The notes under the pieces are model-generated. The model saw only the letters and a program-made list of their open reading frames with translations. It was not told the DNA's origin and searched no databases. Shown here in pieces: positions 53,534-63,000 of a DNA stretch of 64,000 nucleotides. The DNA is taken from positions 1 to 64,000 of the forward strand of contig NZ_BDAY01000014.1 in assembly GCF_001612685.1 (NCBI RefSeq), written 5' to 3'. Source of the DNA: Nocardia altamirensis NBRC 108246 (GTDB lineage: Bacteria; Actinomycetota; Actinomycetes; Mycobacteriales; Mycobacteriaceae). The number at the start of each line of letters is the position of its first letter. Within the stretch, counting starts at the first letter, position 1. Position numbers and translations under genes: made by a program.

Positions 53534-53776
53534 ATGGCCGAGGATGCCACCACCACCGTCGACCGCGAGACGGTGATCGCCGATATCGCCGCCATGCTGG
53601 GGATCGCCCCGGCCGAGCTGACCGAGGAGACCAATCTGCTCGACGCCGGGATGGATTCGGTCCGGCTGATGTCGCTCGTCGAGCGGTGGCGGGCCGGCGG
53701 CGCGGCGCACGCCGACTTCGTCACGCTGGCCTCCGATCCGGTCCTCGGCGTGTGGCTCGACGTGCTCGCTCCGTGA
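53534..53776 (+). CDS. Stand-alone aryl-carrier-like protein
   Basis: Carrier protein of 80 aa. The phosphopantetheine site is Ser42 in LLDAGMDSVRLMSLVERWR, and this context, with the following FVTLASDPVLGVWLDVL, is typical of the aryl carrier part of isochorismatase-ArCP proteins (EntB/DhbB C-termini) rather than amino-acid carriers. It would carry a salicylate, dihydroxybenzoate or similar acid as thioester for the starter condensation domain of the NRPS at 55435. No isochorismatase is attached, and no aryl-AMP ligase is visible in the locus. The TTG at 53486 overlapping the panD stop is an alternative start. Confidence 0.82.
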   Translation: MAEDATTTVDRETVIADIAAMLGIAPAELTEETNLLDAGMDSVRLMSLVERWRAGGAAHADFVTLASDPVLGVWLDVLAP

Positions 53777-53824
53777 GTTGTTGGTTCCCAGCAGTTTTGG
53801 TTTGACAGATTCGAGGTATGACAG

Positions 53825-55336
53825 ATGGGCGTAGTCGAAACGGTCGACGTGGTTGTCGTCGGCGGCGGGCCTGGTGGTTCGACCGTCGCGACCTTGCTTG
53901 CCCAGAGCGGCCGGTCGGTCGTGCTGCTGGAGCAGGAGCAGTTCCCGCGCTATCAGATCGGTGAATCGCTGCTGCCCGCAACGATTCACGGCGTCTGCCG
54001 GCTGCTCGGCGTCGACAAGGACATCGAGGCGGCAGGCTTCATGCACAAGCGTGGCGGCAGCTTCCGGTGGGGCACCAGCCCGGTGCCGTGGAACTTCCTC
54101 TTCGCCATTTCTCCCGAGTTCTCCGGACCTTCGTCGTTCGCGTACCAGGTCGAACGGATGAAGTTCGACGAGATCCTGCTGCGGCACTCGGCCAAGTCGG
54201 GAGTGGACGTCCGCGAACAGGCCAGGGTCACCGAGGTGGTCAACGATGCGACCGGCCGCGTCTGCGGCGTTGTCTACACCGATGCCGAGGGCAACACCCG
54301 GCGGATCGAGGCGCGCTACGTCGTCGACGCCAGCGGCAACAAGACCAGGCTCACCAAGCACAGCGGCGCCGAGCGGGTCTACGCGGACTTCTTCCAGAAC
54401 GTGGCCCTGTTCGGCTACTTCACCGGCGGAAAGCGCCTGCCCGCACCGGATTCGGGCAATATCCTGTGCGCGGCATTCGACGAGGGCTGGATGTGGTACA
54501 TCCCGCTCACCGACGAACTCACCAGCGTCGGCGCGGTCATCGCCAAGGAGCACGCCGCGAAGGTGCAGGGTGATCAGGAAGCGGCGTTGCGGCGCTTCAT
54601 CGGCCGCTGCACCATCGTCGAGGACATGCTCGCGGACGCGACCAGGGTGACCGAGGGCACCTACGGTGAGATCCGCACCCGCAAGGACTACTCCTACGCC
54701 AACACCAAGTTCTGGGGCAACGGCATGGTGCTGGTCGGCGACGCCGCGTGCTTCATCGACCCGGTGTTCTCGACCGGCGTCCACTTGGCCACGTATTCGG
54801 CGGTGCTGGCGGCGCGTTCGATCAACAGCGTGCTGTCCGGCGAGCTCACCGAGGACCGTGCGTTCGGCGAGTTCGAGGGCCGCTACCGGCGCGAGTACGC
54901 GGTGTTCTACGAGTTCCTCTCGGCCTTCTACGACATGGAACAGTCCGAGGACTCCTACTTCTGGCGCGCACGCAAGGTCACCAAGATGGATCGCGACGAT
55001 GTCGCCGCGTTCGTTTCCCTTGTCGCGGGCGGCTTCTCGGGCGAGAGCGCGCTCACCGACCCGGAGGCGCTGATCGGCAAGTTCCGGGCCTCGACCGAGG
55101 CGCTCACCACCGCAACCACGAAAACCGGTGGCATGGACACCGATTCGGGGCAGCGGATGGGCCACCTGTTCAACGCTCCGGTGGTCCGCTCGGTGATGGA
55201 GGAGATGAACGCGCTGCAGGCGCGCGGTCTCAGCGGTACGGCGACGGTCGAGCCGCCGCTGCTCGACGGCGGTCTGGTGCCCTCGGCCGACGGATTGTCC
55301 TGGGCCGAGCCTGTTCCGGTGTCGACAACACGATGA
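53825..55336 (+). CDS. Flavin-dependent halogenase
   Basis: FADH2-dependent halogenase of 503 aa. The dinucleotide-binding motif is VVVGGGPGGST (about residues 9-20), the halogenase signature WxWxIP is seen as WMWYIP (Trp222, Trp224), and the later DPVFSTGVHLA matches the halide-binding Fx.Px.Sx.G motif. The PRYQIGESLLP segment is shared with CmlS/PltA-type enzymes that act on carrier-bound substrates. Its location directly after the aryl carrier gene suggests that it chlorinates the ring held there. A partner flavin reductase is not in the window. GAGGT lies seven bases before ATG 53825. Some non-halogenating relatives share the fold. Confidence 0.85.
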   Translation: MGVVETVDVVVVGGGPGGSTVATLLAQSGRSVVLLEQEQFPRYQIGESLLPATIHGVCRLLGVDKDIEAAGFMHKRGGSFRWGTSPVPWNFLFAISPEFSGPSSFAYQVERMKFDEILLRHSAKSGVDVREQARVTEVVNDATGRVCGVVYTDAEGNTRRIEARYVVDASGNKTRLTKHSGAERVYADFFQNVALFGYFTGGKRLPAPDSGNILCAAFDEGWMWYIPLTDELTSVGAVIAKEHAAKVQGDQEAALRRFIGRCTIVEDMLADATRVTEGTYGEIRTRKDYSYANTKFWGNGMVLVGDAACFIDPVFSTGVHLATYSAVLAARSINSVLSGELTEDRAFGEFEGRYRREYAVFYEFLSAFYDMEQSEDSYFWRARKVTKMDRDDVAAFVSLVAGGFSGESALTDPEALIGKFRASTEALTTATTKTGGMDTDSGQRMGHLFNAPVVRSVMEEMNALQARGLSGTATVEPPLLDGGLVPSADGLSWAEPVPVSTTR

Positions 55337-55368
55337 GCAGCTGAAGAAAAGTCGCGGGTGACAGCATC

Positions 55369-55414
55369 AAAGGCCGGGCTCGGTAACCATGAATGGTTAC
55401 CGGGCCCGGCCTTT
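55369..55414. terminator. Bidirectional terminator, 22-bp stem
   Basis: The arms 55369-55390 and 55393-55414 pair over 22 positions with one G-U type mismatch and a 2-nt loop, A-tracts and T-tracts at the ends. It separates the halogenase and the convergent NRPS gene and is the longest stem in the window. Confidence 0.92.
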
Positions 55415-55434
55415 CGTGCGGGTGGACGCCGCCG

Positions 55435-58400
55435 TCAGAGGTCCCAGTCGGCCTCGAACTCGTCGATCTCGTCCTGGGTGAGCCCGCTGACCACGGTGTC
55501 GGACGGAGTCAGTCCTGCGGTGTCGCTCTCGGCGAGGTAGGTGGACAGACCGGTCAACGCGCGCAACCAGTTCCGGTGCAGTTCCGCGACGGTGTCGGCG
55601 GCGAGCAGCTCGGCAGGCCACGACCATTCCGCGCGGATCAGGTTTCCTGCCGTGCTCGGCACCGTCATCGCGTTGATGACCAGCGCATGGCTGCACGGCA
55701 TCGACGGGTCACGCCGAACCTGTAGGGGGCGGTCCGGGTCGGCCGGCGTCCACGGGTGCGGATCGACCGAACTCGTGCCCATCCTGCCCAGATAGTTGAA
55801 CAGGACCTCCGGTCGGTCGCCGTCGAGCGCGGCGAGGCGGTCGGCGGGATCGAGTTCGGCGAGAACGGAATAGCCGATCCCGTTGTCGGGCGCCGCACGC
55901 AGGCGTTCCTTGGCCAGCTTGAGGGCGCTGCCCGCGGCGGCGCCGCCCTGCATCGCGTGGCGCACGTCGAGGTCGCCGAGCGCGACCCGCACCGGATAGA
56001 AGCTGGTGAACCAGCCGACCGTGCGGGAAAGGTCGGCGCCGACGGCAACGGTTTCTTCGCGGCCGTGACCTTCGATATCGAAGACGAAGTCGGTATCGCC
56101 CGTGGTGCTGGCCACGGCCACGGCCAGCGCGGCAACCAGGCCGTCCTGCACGCCGGCGTTGAACCGCCGTGGCAGCTCGCCCAGCAGACGTTCGGTGATC
56201 TCGGCGGGCACCTCGACGGTCATGGTCTCGGCGGTGGCCGCGAGGTCGCGTCGCTCGTCCAGCGCTCTGGCGGCGAGCGCGTGTGTGCCAGAGCGGCGGG
56301 CGGTCTCCCGCCAGTAGGGGAGCTGGGCGTCGAAATGCCCGGTGCGGCCGAGCTCTTCGAGCGACTGGGCCCAGCGCCGGAACGAAGTCGGCACCGGCGG
56401 CAGCGCGAGGGGCGACCCGGCGGCCGCGAGGTCGTAGGCGGCCGCAAGGTCGTCGAGGAGCACCCGCCACGAGACGCCGTCGACGGCGATGTGGTGCACG
56501 AGCACGCCGAGCCGGGGGAGTGCGCCGGAACGATAGCGCAGCAGGATGATGCGGAACACCGACCCGGCGGCGAGGTCGAGCTCGTCGGCGAGTCGATCGA
56601 GCACGGTCCGCTCGTCTCCTGGCGCGTCGAGCAGCTGCTCGGAAACCACTGGCGCATGGTCGACCTCGTCGGGGGCCGCCACCGTCAACAGTTCGCCACG
56701 CAAGCTCGCGCGCAGCATGTCGTGCGTATCCAGCAGCGTGGCAACGGCTTCGGTGAGCGTCGCCAGCTGGACCGCCGCAGGCGCGTGCAGCACCATCGCC
56801 TGGGAGAAACGGTCGAGCCGCCCACCGTGCGCCATGACCCTGGCAATGATCGGGGTGCGTGGCAGCTCGCCGATGCCGTAGCCCGCGGGCTCGAGCACCG
56901 TCGCCGCGACGGTCGACCGGCCACGCGCCGCGAGCGCGGCGGGTGTGCGGCACTCGAACACATCGCGCGGAGTGGTCCCGAGGCCGAGTTGTTTCAGCTT
57001 GGTGGACAACCGGATCGAGACGATGCTGTCGCCACCGAGGCTGAAGAAGTCGTCGTCGGGACCGACGGCGGCAAGGTCGAGCAGGTCGGCGAACACCGAG
57101 CAGATGGCGCGCACCAGGTCGTCGGCGATCGGCGCGCCCGCATCGCCGTTCGCGAGTTGCGGCTCGGGAAGTGCCGTCCTGTCGACCTTTCCGTTGGGGC
57201 TCAACGGAAGTTCGGTGATGCCGACGAAGGCCGCCGGGATCATGTAGTCGGGCAGCTCGTCCGCCAGCGCGCGGCGCAGCGCATCGATGGTCGGTGCGGC
57301 CCACTCGGTGTCGCGGCGGACCAGGTATGCCACCAGCCTCGGCGCCCCGTTCGGACCGGTGCGCACATCGGCGACGACCCGATCGGCGTCGATGTGGTTG
57401 GCGACCGCGGACTCCACCTCGCCGAGTTCGACACGGAAGCCCCTGATCTGGACCTGATCGTCGCCACGGCCGAGGTATTCGAGCTGCCCGTCGGCCTGCC
57501 AGCGCGCCAGATCGCCGGTCCGGTAGAGCCTTTCGCCCGCCTCGAAGGGATTCGCGACGAAACGCTGTGCCGTGAGGCCGTGTCGCCCGTGATAGCCACG
57601 TGCCAGTTGCGGGCCACCGATGTAGAGCTCGCCGATGTGCCCGATGCCGCAGGGCGCCAGGAACGCATCGAGCACGTAGAGCCTGCCGCCGTAGGTCGGG
57701 CGGCCGATGGTCGGCGTCGGCGCGTCGGCGACCACCGCGAAACCGGAATCGACGCTCGCCTCGGTCGGCCCGTACAGATTGAAGGCGGTGAGCGCGCTGT
57801 CCTCGTGCATGCGGGTCCAGAAGCTCGCGGACACCGCTTCGCCGCCGACCGCGAGCCGGGCGGGCCGGTGCGCGCCGCTGTCGAGCAGACCGTGGTCGAG
57901 GTACTGCTCCATCAGCACGGGCACCGCGTCGATGTAATCGATGCGCTGTGCGCCTACGTATTCCACCACCGCGGCTGCGTCGAGCGCGGCGTCGCGCTCG
58001 AGTGCGTGCAGTTCGTTGCCGTCGAGCATCCACAGGAGTGGGCCGATCGAGGAATCGAAGGCGAAGCTGTAGGTGCTGAGCACGCGCAGCGGTCGCTGCG
58101 CCGTCGTGTCGATCGTGTAATGCCGGTGCGAGCGAAGGAGATTGCGTGGACCGCGGTGCGCGACGACGACACCTTTGGGGCGCCCGGTCGATCCGGACGT
58201 GTAGATCACGTAGGCGCTGTTGTCCGCGTGCAACCGGCCGCCGCGCTCCTCGGCGGTCAGCGGCTCCTGCGACAGCCCATCGAGATCGGCGTCGACATCG
58301 GAGCGGGTGAGCACACTCGCCGCGGCGTCCTCGAGAATGTGGCGGACCCGCTCGGCCGGGTAGGCCGGATCGACCGGCACATACGCGGCGCCTGCCTTCC

Positions 58401-60015
58401 AGGTGGCCAGCATCGCCACGACCATGGCCGTGCTGCTCGGCATGTGCAGTGCCACCCGATCGTCGATCCGCACCCCGTCTCGGATCAGCTTGCGTGCCAA
58501 CCGGTTCGACCGCAGGTCGAGCTCGGCGAAGGTCAGCGACTCGCCCGCGACGACGATCGCGGTCGACCGTGGGCGGCGGCGCACCGAGGCCGCGAAGATA
58601 TCGAGCAGGGTCGCGTCGTCGGCGGGGCCGACCTCGGCACCGCTCCACCGGTCGCGCAGCAGGTCGAGCTCGTCGGCCGCGGCGAGCGGCAACCGGCGCA
58701 CGACGCTGCCCGGCTGCTCGGGTGCGACGAACGCGCGCATGAACCGGCGGATCGACACGAGGTGCCGTTCGAGTTCCTCGGCGCTGTAGCGATCGGCATC
58801 CGCGTCGCACTGCACCCGCAGATCGCCGTCCGGGGTCGCCGAGATGGTGGCGGACATGTCCTGCACGGGTCCGCGGCACAGCGACCGGATGGTGGCGCGC
58901 AACGGACCGAAGCGGATCTCGTCACCGAAGGGCTTGACGTTGACCACCGGGCCGATCCGGTCGCTGAATCCGCTCGCCAGCCGGGTGCCGTCGCCGATCG
59001 GCACGCCGCGGAACCGTTGGTGCGGTTGGATATCGGCCATCGCCTCATGCGCCTGCTCGACCAGCTCGTTCGGTAGGGCGGACGGCCCGACGTGCATGGC
59101 GAGCGGCAGCAGGTTGACCACCATGGTCGGTACCTTGGCGGCCACCGATCCGAGCCGGTTCATCATCGGCAGGCCGATGGTGATGTCGGGCCGGGCGAGG
59201 TGCCTGGCCACATAGGCGGCGAACGCGGCGATCATCACCGTGCCCCACGCGGTGCCCGTTTCGTCGGCGAGGCGGTTGGCGTCCGCGAATGCGTCGGTGC
59301 CGAGGGTGATCTCACCGACGCGGCTGCGCTGCGCCAGCCGTTCCGCGCCGGGCTGGAGCACCACGCCAGGACCGATCGATCGGAGGTGCTCGGACCAGAA
59401 GTCGGCGTCGGCGCGGTGCGCCGGCGAATCGAGGTACTGCTGCTCCTCGTCGAGCAGTTCGCGCGGATCGGCGAAGCCGCCGCGTGGTTCGCGCCCGGCG
59501 GCCAGCGCCGTGTAGATCAGGCCTGCCCGGCGGAACAGCAGGTTGACCCCGTATCCGTCGAGCAGCACATGGTGGGTGCGCAGGTACCAGAGGTGCCGAT
59601 CCGGCGCGAGCCGAATCAGCTCCTGGCGCACCGGCGGTCCGGTGGTGACGTCGTGCACGACGGCGACATCGTCGGCGACCAGGCGGCGGAAACTGGCCAT
59701 CGGGTCGGTCTCGGCGGACAGATCGAGCAGCGGGCCGAGCGGTGCGGGCGGTGTGCCCGGCCGCTGGCCGAACAGCTCGGCGCCCGGCTCCACCCGCATG
59801 GACAGCGCGGTCGCCTCGGCCATGGTCCGATCGGCGGCGCGGCGGAAGAGCGCGAGATCTAGCTCGCCCTCGATCTCCACCGCCGTGGCGATATTGAAGA
59901 TCGGGTTGGCCGGTTGCAGCTGTTGCGCGAACCAGAGCGCGGCCTGTGCGCTGGACAGCGGCAGCCGATCGGTCGCGGTCTCGGCCGGGGCGGGCGCGAC
60001 GATACTGCCGGTCAT
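55435..60015 (-). CDS. NRPS, one module: C-A-PCP-E
   Basis: Nonribosomal peptide synthetase of 1526 aa. The condensation domain (about residues 20-440) resembles starter domains of DhbF/EntF (SSAQAALWFAQQL) and has an intact HHVLLDG. The adenylation domain (about 470-960) gives the ten-residue code D-S-G-D-A-G-L-V-D-K by alignment, which I cannot match to a known amino acid; Asp at the fourth place favours a basic side chain. The carrier serine lies in FSLGGDSI (about 996), and an epimerisation domain follows (HHIAVDGVSWR, about 1175). The product would be an aryl-capped D-amino acid. The start at 60015 overlaps the preceding NRPS stop by 4 bp. Confidence 0.93.
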   Translation of the reverse strand: MTGSIVAPAPAETATDRLPLSSAQAALWFAQQLQPANPIFNIATAVEIEGELDLALFRRAADRTMAEATALSMRVEPGAELFGQRPGTPPAPLGPLLDLSAETDPMASFRRLVADDVAVVHDVTTGPPVRQELIRLAPDRHLWYLRTHHVLLDGYGVNLLFRRAGLIYTALAAGREPRGGFADPRELLDEEQQYLDSPAHRADADFWSEHLRSIGPGVVLQPGAERLAQRSRVGEITLGTDAFADANRLADETGTAWGTVMIAAFAAYVARHLARPDITIGLPMMNRLGSVAAKVPTMVVNLLPLAMHVGPSALPNELVEQAHEAMADIQPHQRFRGVPIGDGTRLASGFSDRIGPVVNVKPFGDEIRFGPLRATIRSLCRGPVQDMSATISATPDGDLRVQCDADADRYSAEELERHLVSIRRFMRAFVAPEQPGSVVRRLPLAAADELDLLRDRWSGAEVGPADDATLLDIFAASVRRRPRSTAIVVAGESLTFAELDLRSNRLARKLIRDGVRIDDRVALHMPSSTAMVVAMLATWKAGAAYVPVDPAYPAERVRHILEDAAASVLTRSDVDADLDGLSQEPLTAEERGGRLHADNSAYVIYTSGSTGRPKGVVVAHRGPRNLLRSHRHYTIDTTAQRPLRVLSTYSFAFDSSIGPLLWMLDGNELHALERDAALDAAAVVEYVGAQRIDYIDAVPVLMEQYLDHGLLDSGAHRPARLAVGGEAVSASFWTRMHEDSALTAFNLYGPTEASVDSGFAVVADAPTPTIGRPTYGGRLYVLDAFLAPCGIGHIGELYIGGPQLARGYHGRHGLTAQRFVANPFEAGERLYRTGDLARWQADGQLEYLGRGDDQVQIRGFRVELGEVESAVANHIDADRVVADVRTGPNGAPRLVAYLVRRDTEWAAPTIDALRRALADELPDYMIPAAFVGITELPLSPNGKVDRTALPEPQLANGDAGAPIADDLVRAICSVFADLLDLAAVGPDDDFFSLGGDSIVSIRLSTKLKQLGLGTTPRDVFECRTPAALAARGRSTVAATVLEPAGYGIGELPRTPIIARVMAHGGRLDRFSQAMVLHAPAAVQLATLTEAVATLLDTHDMLRASLRGELLTVAAPDEVDHAPVVSEQLLDAPGDERTVLDRLADELDLAAGSVFRIILLRYRSGALPRLGVLVHHIAVDGVSWRVLLDDLAAAYDLAAAGSPLALPPVPTSFRRWAQSLEELGRTGHFDAQLPYWRETARRSGTHALAARALDERRDLAATAETMTVEVPAEITERLLGELPRRFNAGVQDGLVAALAVAVASTTGDTDFVFDIEGHGREETVAVGADLSRTVGWFTSFYPVRVALGDLDVRHAMQGGAAAGSALKLAKERLRAAPDNGIGYSVLAELDPADRLAALDGDRPEVLFNYLGRMGTSSVDPHPWTPADPDRPLQVRRDPSMPCSHALVINAMTVPSTAGNLIRAEWSWPAELLAADTVAELHRNWLRALTGLSTYLAESDTAGLTPSDTVVSGLTQDEIDEFEADWDL

Positions 60016-63000
60016 CGGGTGAGCTCCTGTGCCAGTTCGGGGCCGTAGCAATCGACCACGGCGCGATCTACCAACTGGGCGTGCGTGGCGTCGACGTCGA
60101 TGACGCGGATGTGCCCGTCCACGAACCGCGCCCACTGCCTGGCCGCGTCCGCGGTCAACACCTCGGCCTGCGGTGCGGCCACGGTGGCCCGCACGAACAA
60201 CACATCGCCCGCGTAGACCGGGTACTGCGCCGCGGTCATCACCTCGAGGCTCCACGCGCTGCTGCGGATGACGGCCTTGATGGTCGAGGCGTCGACGTTG
60301 GCCAGGAAATGCTGCGAACCACGGATCCGCTCGACGGCGTCGATGATCGAGAGCGTGCCGAGATCCGCTGGGGCGACCGGGATGCCGAGGGACAGCAGCG
60401 CCGCGCTCGCCGGGGCCAACTCGGCATTGCGGTCCAAGTACCGTTGCGGCACTTCGGCGGCCGTGTCGAGCAGCACCAGCGCGGGCACGTCGTGCCCGCG
60501 CGCTTGGAGTTCGGCCGCGACCGCCACCGCGACGTTGCCGCCGAACGACCAGCCGACCAGGCGGTACCGGTCGGCAGGCGCCGTCGCGACGAGCAGGTCG
60601 GCATACCTGCGTGCCAATTCCCTTATGTCGGTCGGCACGTCGCGATCACCCGCGAGGAACGGTGCTTGGATGGCGAGCACCGGGGACGCCTCAGGGAGGT
60701 ATCGGGTGAGTTGGGTGTACTGCCACCCCAAACCGGTGCCGGGCGGCAGACAGCAGACCGGATCGCCGCCCGTGCCGTTGCGCAGTGTGAGGATCGGCGC
60801 GGTCATCCGCGCGGTGCTGCCTTCGGCATCCGCACGGTCGAGCTGCGCGGCCAGCGCGGACGGACTGGGATGGGTGAACAGATCGGCGATCGCGACATCC
60901 AGCTCGAGCCGATCGCGCAGCGCCCTGCGCAGGGTCATGATCAGCAGCGAGTGCCCGCCGAGGTCGAAGAAGCTGTCGTCGACGCCGATCGGGCGCTCGA
61001 GGACGTCGCCGAAGATATCGCACAGCCGCTGTTCGAGCAGCGATCCCGGTGCGCGCCCTGCGGCGCCCTCCGGCACAGGGACCGGCAGTGCCGCGCTGTC
61101 GAGTTTGCCGTTCACCGTCATCGGGATCGTGGTGATGGCGGTGACCGCGGCCGGAATCATGTACGTGGGCAACAGATCCGCCAGTTGTCCCGGCACGGTT
61201 GCCGCGGTGTCCGGATCGGCGTCGGGCGTGAGCACGACGTACGCGAGCAGCCGGAGCGCGGACGCCGACCGGTCGGCGATCACCACGGCCCGCTCGATAC
61301 CGGCCAATCGGCCGATGGCCGAGGCGATCTCGTTCGGCTCGACGCGGTAGCCGCGGATCTTGACCTGGTCGTCGCCGCGGCCGTGGAACTCGAGATTGCC
61401 CGCGCGGTCGAGCCGGACCAGGTCGCCGGTGCGGTACATCCGGCCGCCCGGCACCGCGGGATCGGCGACGAAACGTTCGGCGGTCAACCCGGAGCGGTCG
61501 AGATAGCCACGGGCCAAACCGATTCCGCTGACATACAACTCGCCGATCGAGCCGGTCGGCACCGGCCGCAACCAGCTGTCCAGGAGGTAGGCGTCGGTGT
61601 TGAAGATCGGTCGGCCGACGGTCGGTGTCGCGCTGTCCGCGGTGCCGCCGCCGAGGGTGTTGATCGTGTACTCGGTGGGGCCGTACAGGTTGTAGCCGAA
61701 GGTGTCGTCGGTGTCGCGCAACAGATTCCACACGCCGTCGCCGACCGCCTCGCCGCCGAGCAGCACCAGCGCAGGCCGGTGCCTGCCCGCGCCGCGTTCG
61801 AGCAGTCCCTCGGCGATGAGGTGTTCGGCATAGGTCGGGGTGACGTTGAGAACGTCGATCCGGTGCGTATCGCAGTAGCGGACCAGCTCGCCGGGGTCGC
61901 GGCGCAATTGTTCGTCGCAGACGTGCACGGTGTGCCCGAAGGCGAGCCAGAGCAGCTCCTCCCACGACATGTCGAAGGCGAACGACACGGTGTGCGCGAT
62001 GTTCAGTTGCCGACCGCCCGCGAGTTCGATGGCAGGAACGAAGATTTCGCGCTCGTGATTGCGCTGCATGTTGGTCAGCCCGGCATACGGCGTCACCACG
62101 CCCTTCGGTGCACCGGTCGAACCGGAGGTGAAGATGACGTAGGCGGGATAGTTCAGCCGCGCCGGATTGTGCCTGCCGAACGCGCCGAGTTCGGTGTCGG
62201 TCAACGCGGTCGCGGCGGTGGCGGCGAGCCGTGCCGCCACGTCGGGGCTGTCCAGGACGAGCTCGGGAATCTCGCGATCGGCGAAGCGGTGTGCGGTCGC
62301 GGCGGTGGTCACCAGGACCACGGGTGCGGCCGCGTCGAGAACGGTGTGCAGCCGATCATCCGGGTGCTCCAATTCGAGCGGGACGTACCCCGCACCGGTG
62401 CGCAGCACCGCGAACAACGCGACAACCATCTCGATGGTGCGAGGAATCGCCAGTGCCACAAATGCTTCCGGCGCGGCGCCGGCCGACTGCATGACCCGGG
62501 CCAGCCGATTGATCTCCGCGTCGAGTTCGGCGAAGCTGAGCCTGCGGTCGCCGAGCACGAGCGCGGGCGCCTCCGGCGTGGCCAGCGCCTGCGCGGCGAG
62601 CAGGTCGGCGATGCTCTCGGTGCCGACCGCACACGCGTGCCCGGTGACCACGTCGCCGCGCAGGCTACCGACGTCCAGCGCGGCCAGCGGCGTCGTCATG
62701 GCCTGCTCGACGGTCGCGATCCTGGTGAGCAGGCCGACGAACTCGTCGAGGAACTGGTGTGCGCGCGCCGTGTCGATCAGATCGGGGCGTGACTCGAGCT
62801 TGACGGTCAGCGTCGGGCCCGGCGTGACGACCACGGTGAGCGGATAGTGCGTGTGATCCATGCTGGAGCCGCCGACAATGCCGTGTTCGGCACCGAGTTT
62901 CGCGTCATCGATGAAGTTCTGCAGGACGAACAGCACGTCGAAAAGCTGTCGATGCCCGGCCGCCTCGGTGATCTGGGCCAGCGGAAGGAACTCGTGCTCC

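Noticed and set aside
55756..62792. Plus-strand frames of 1106 and 948 codons opposite the NRPS genes
   Set aside because: Their sense strand encodes complete NRPS domains; the antisense translations have Arg/Gly/Val-rich composition and no signature.
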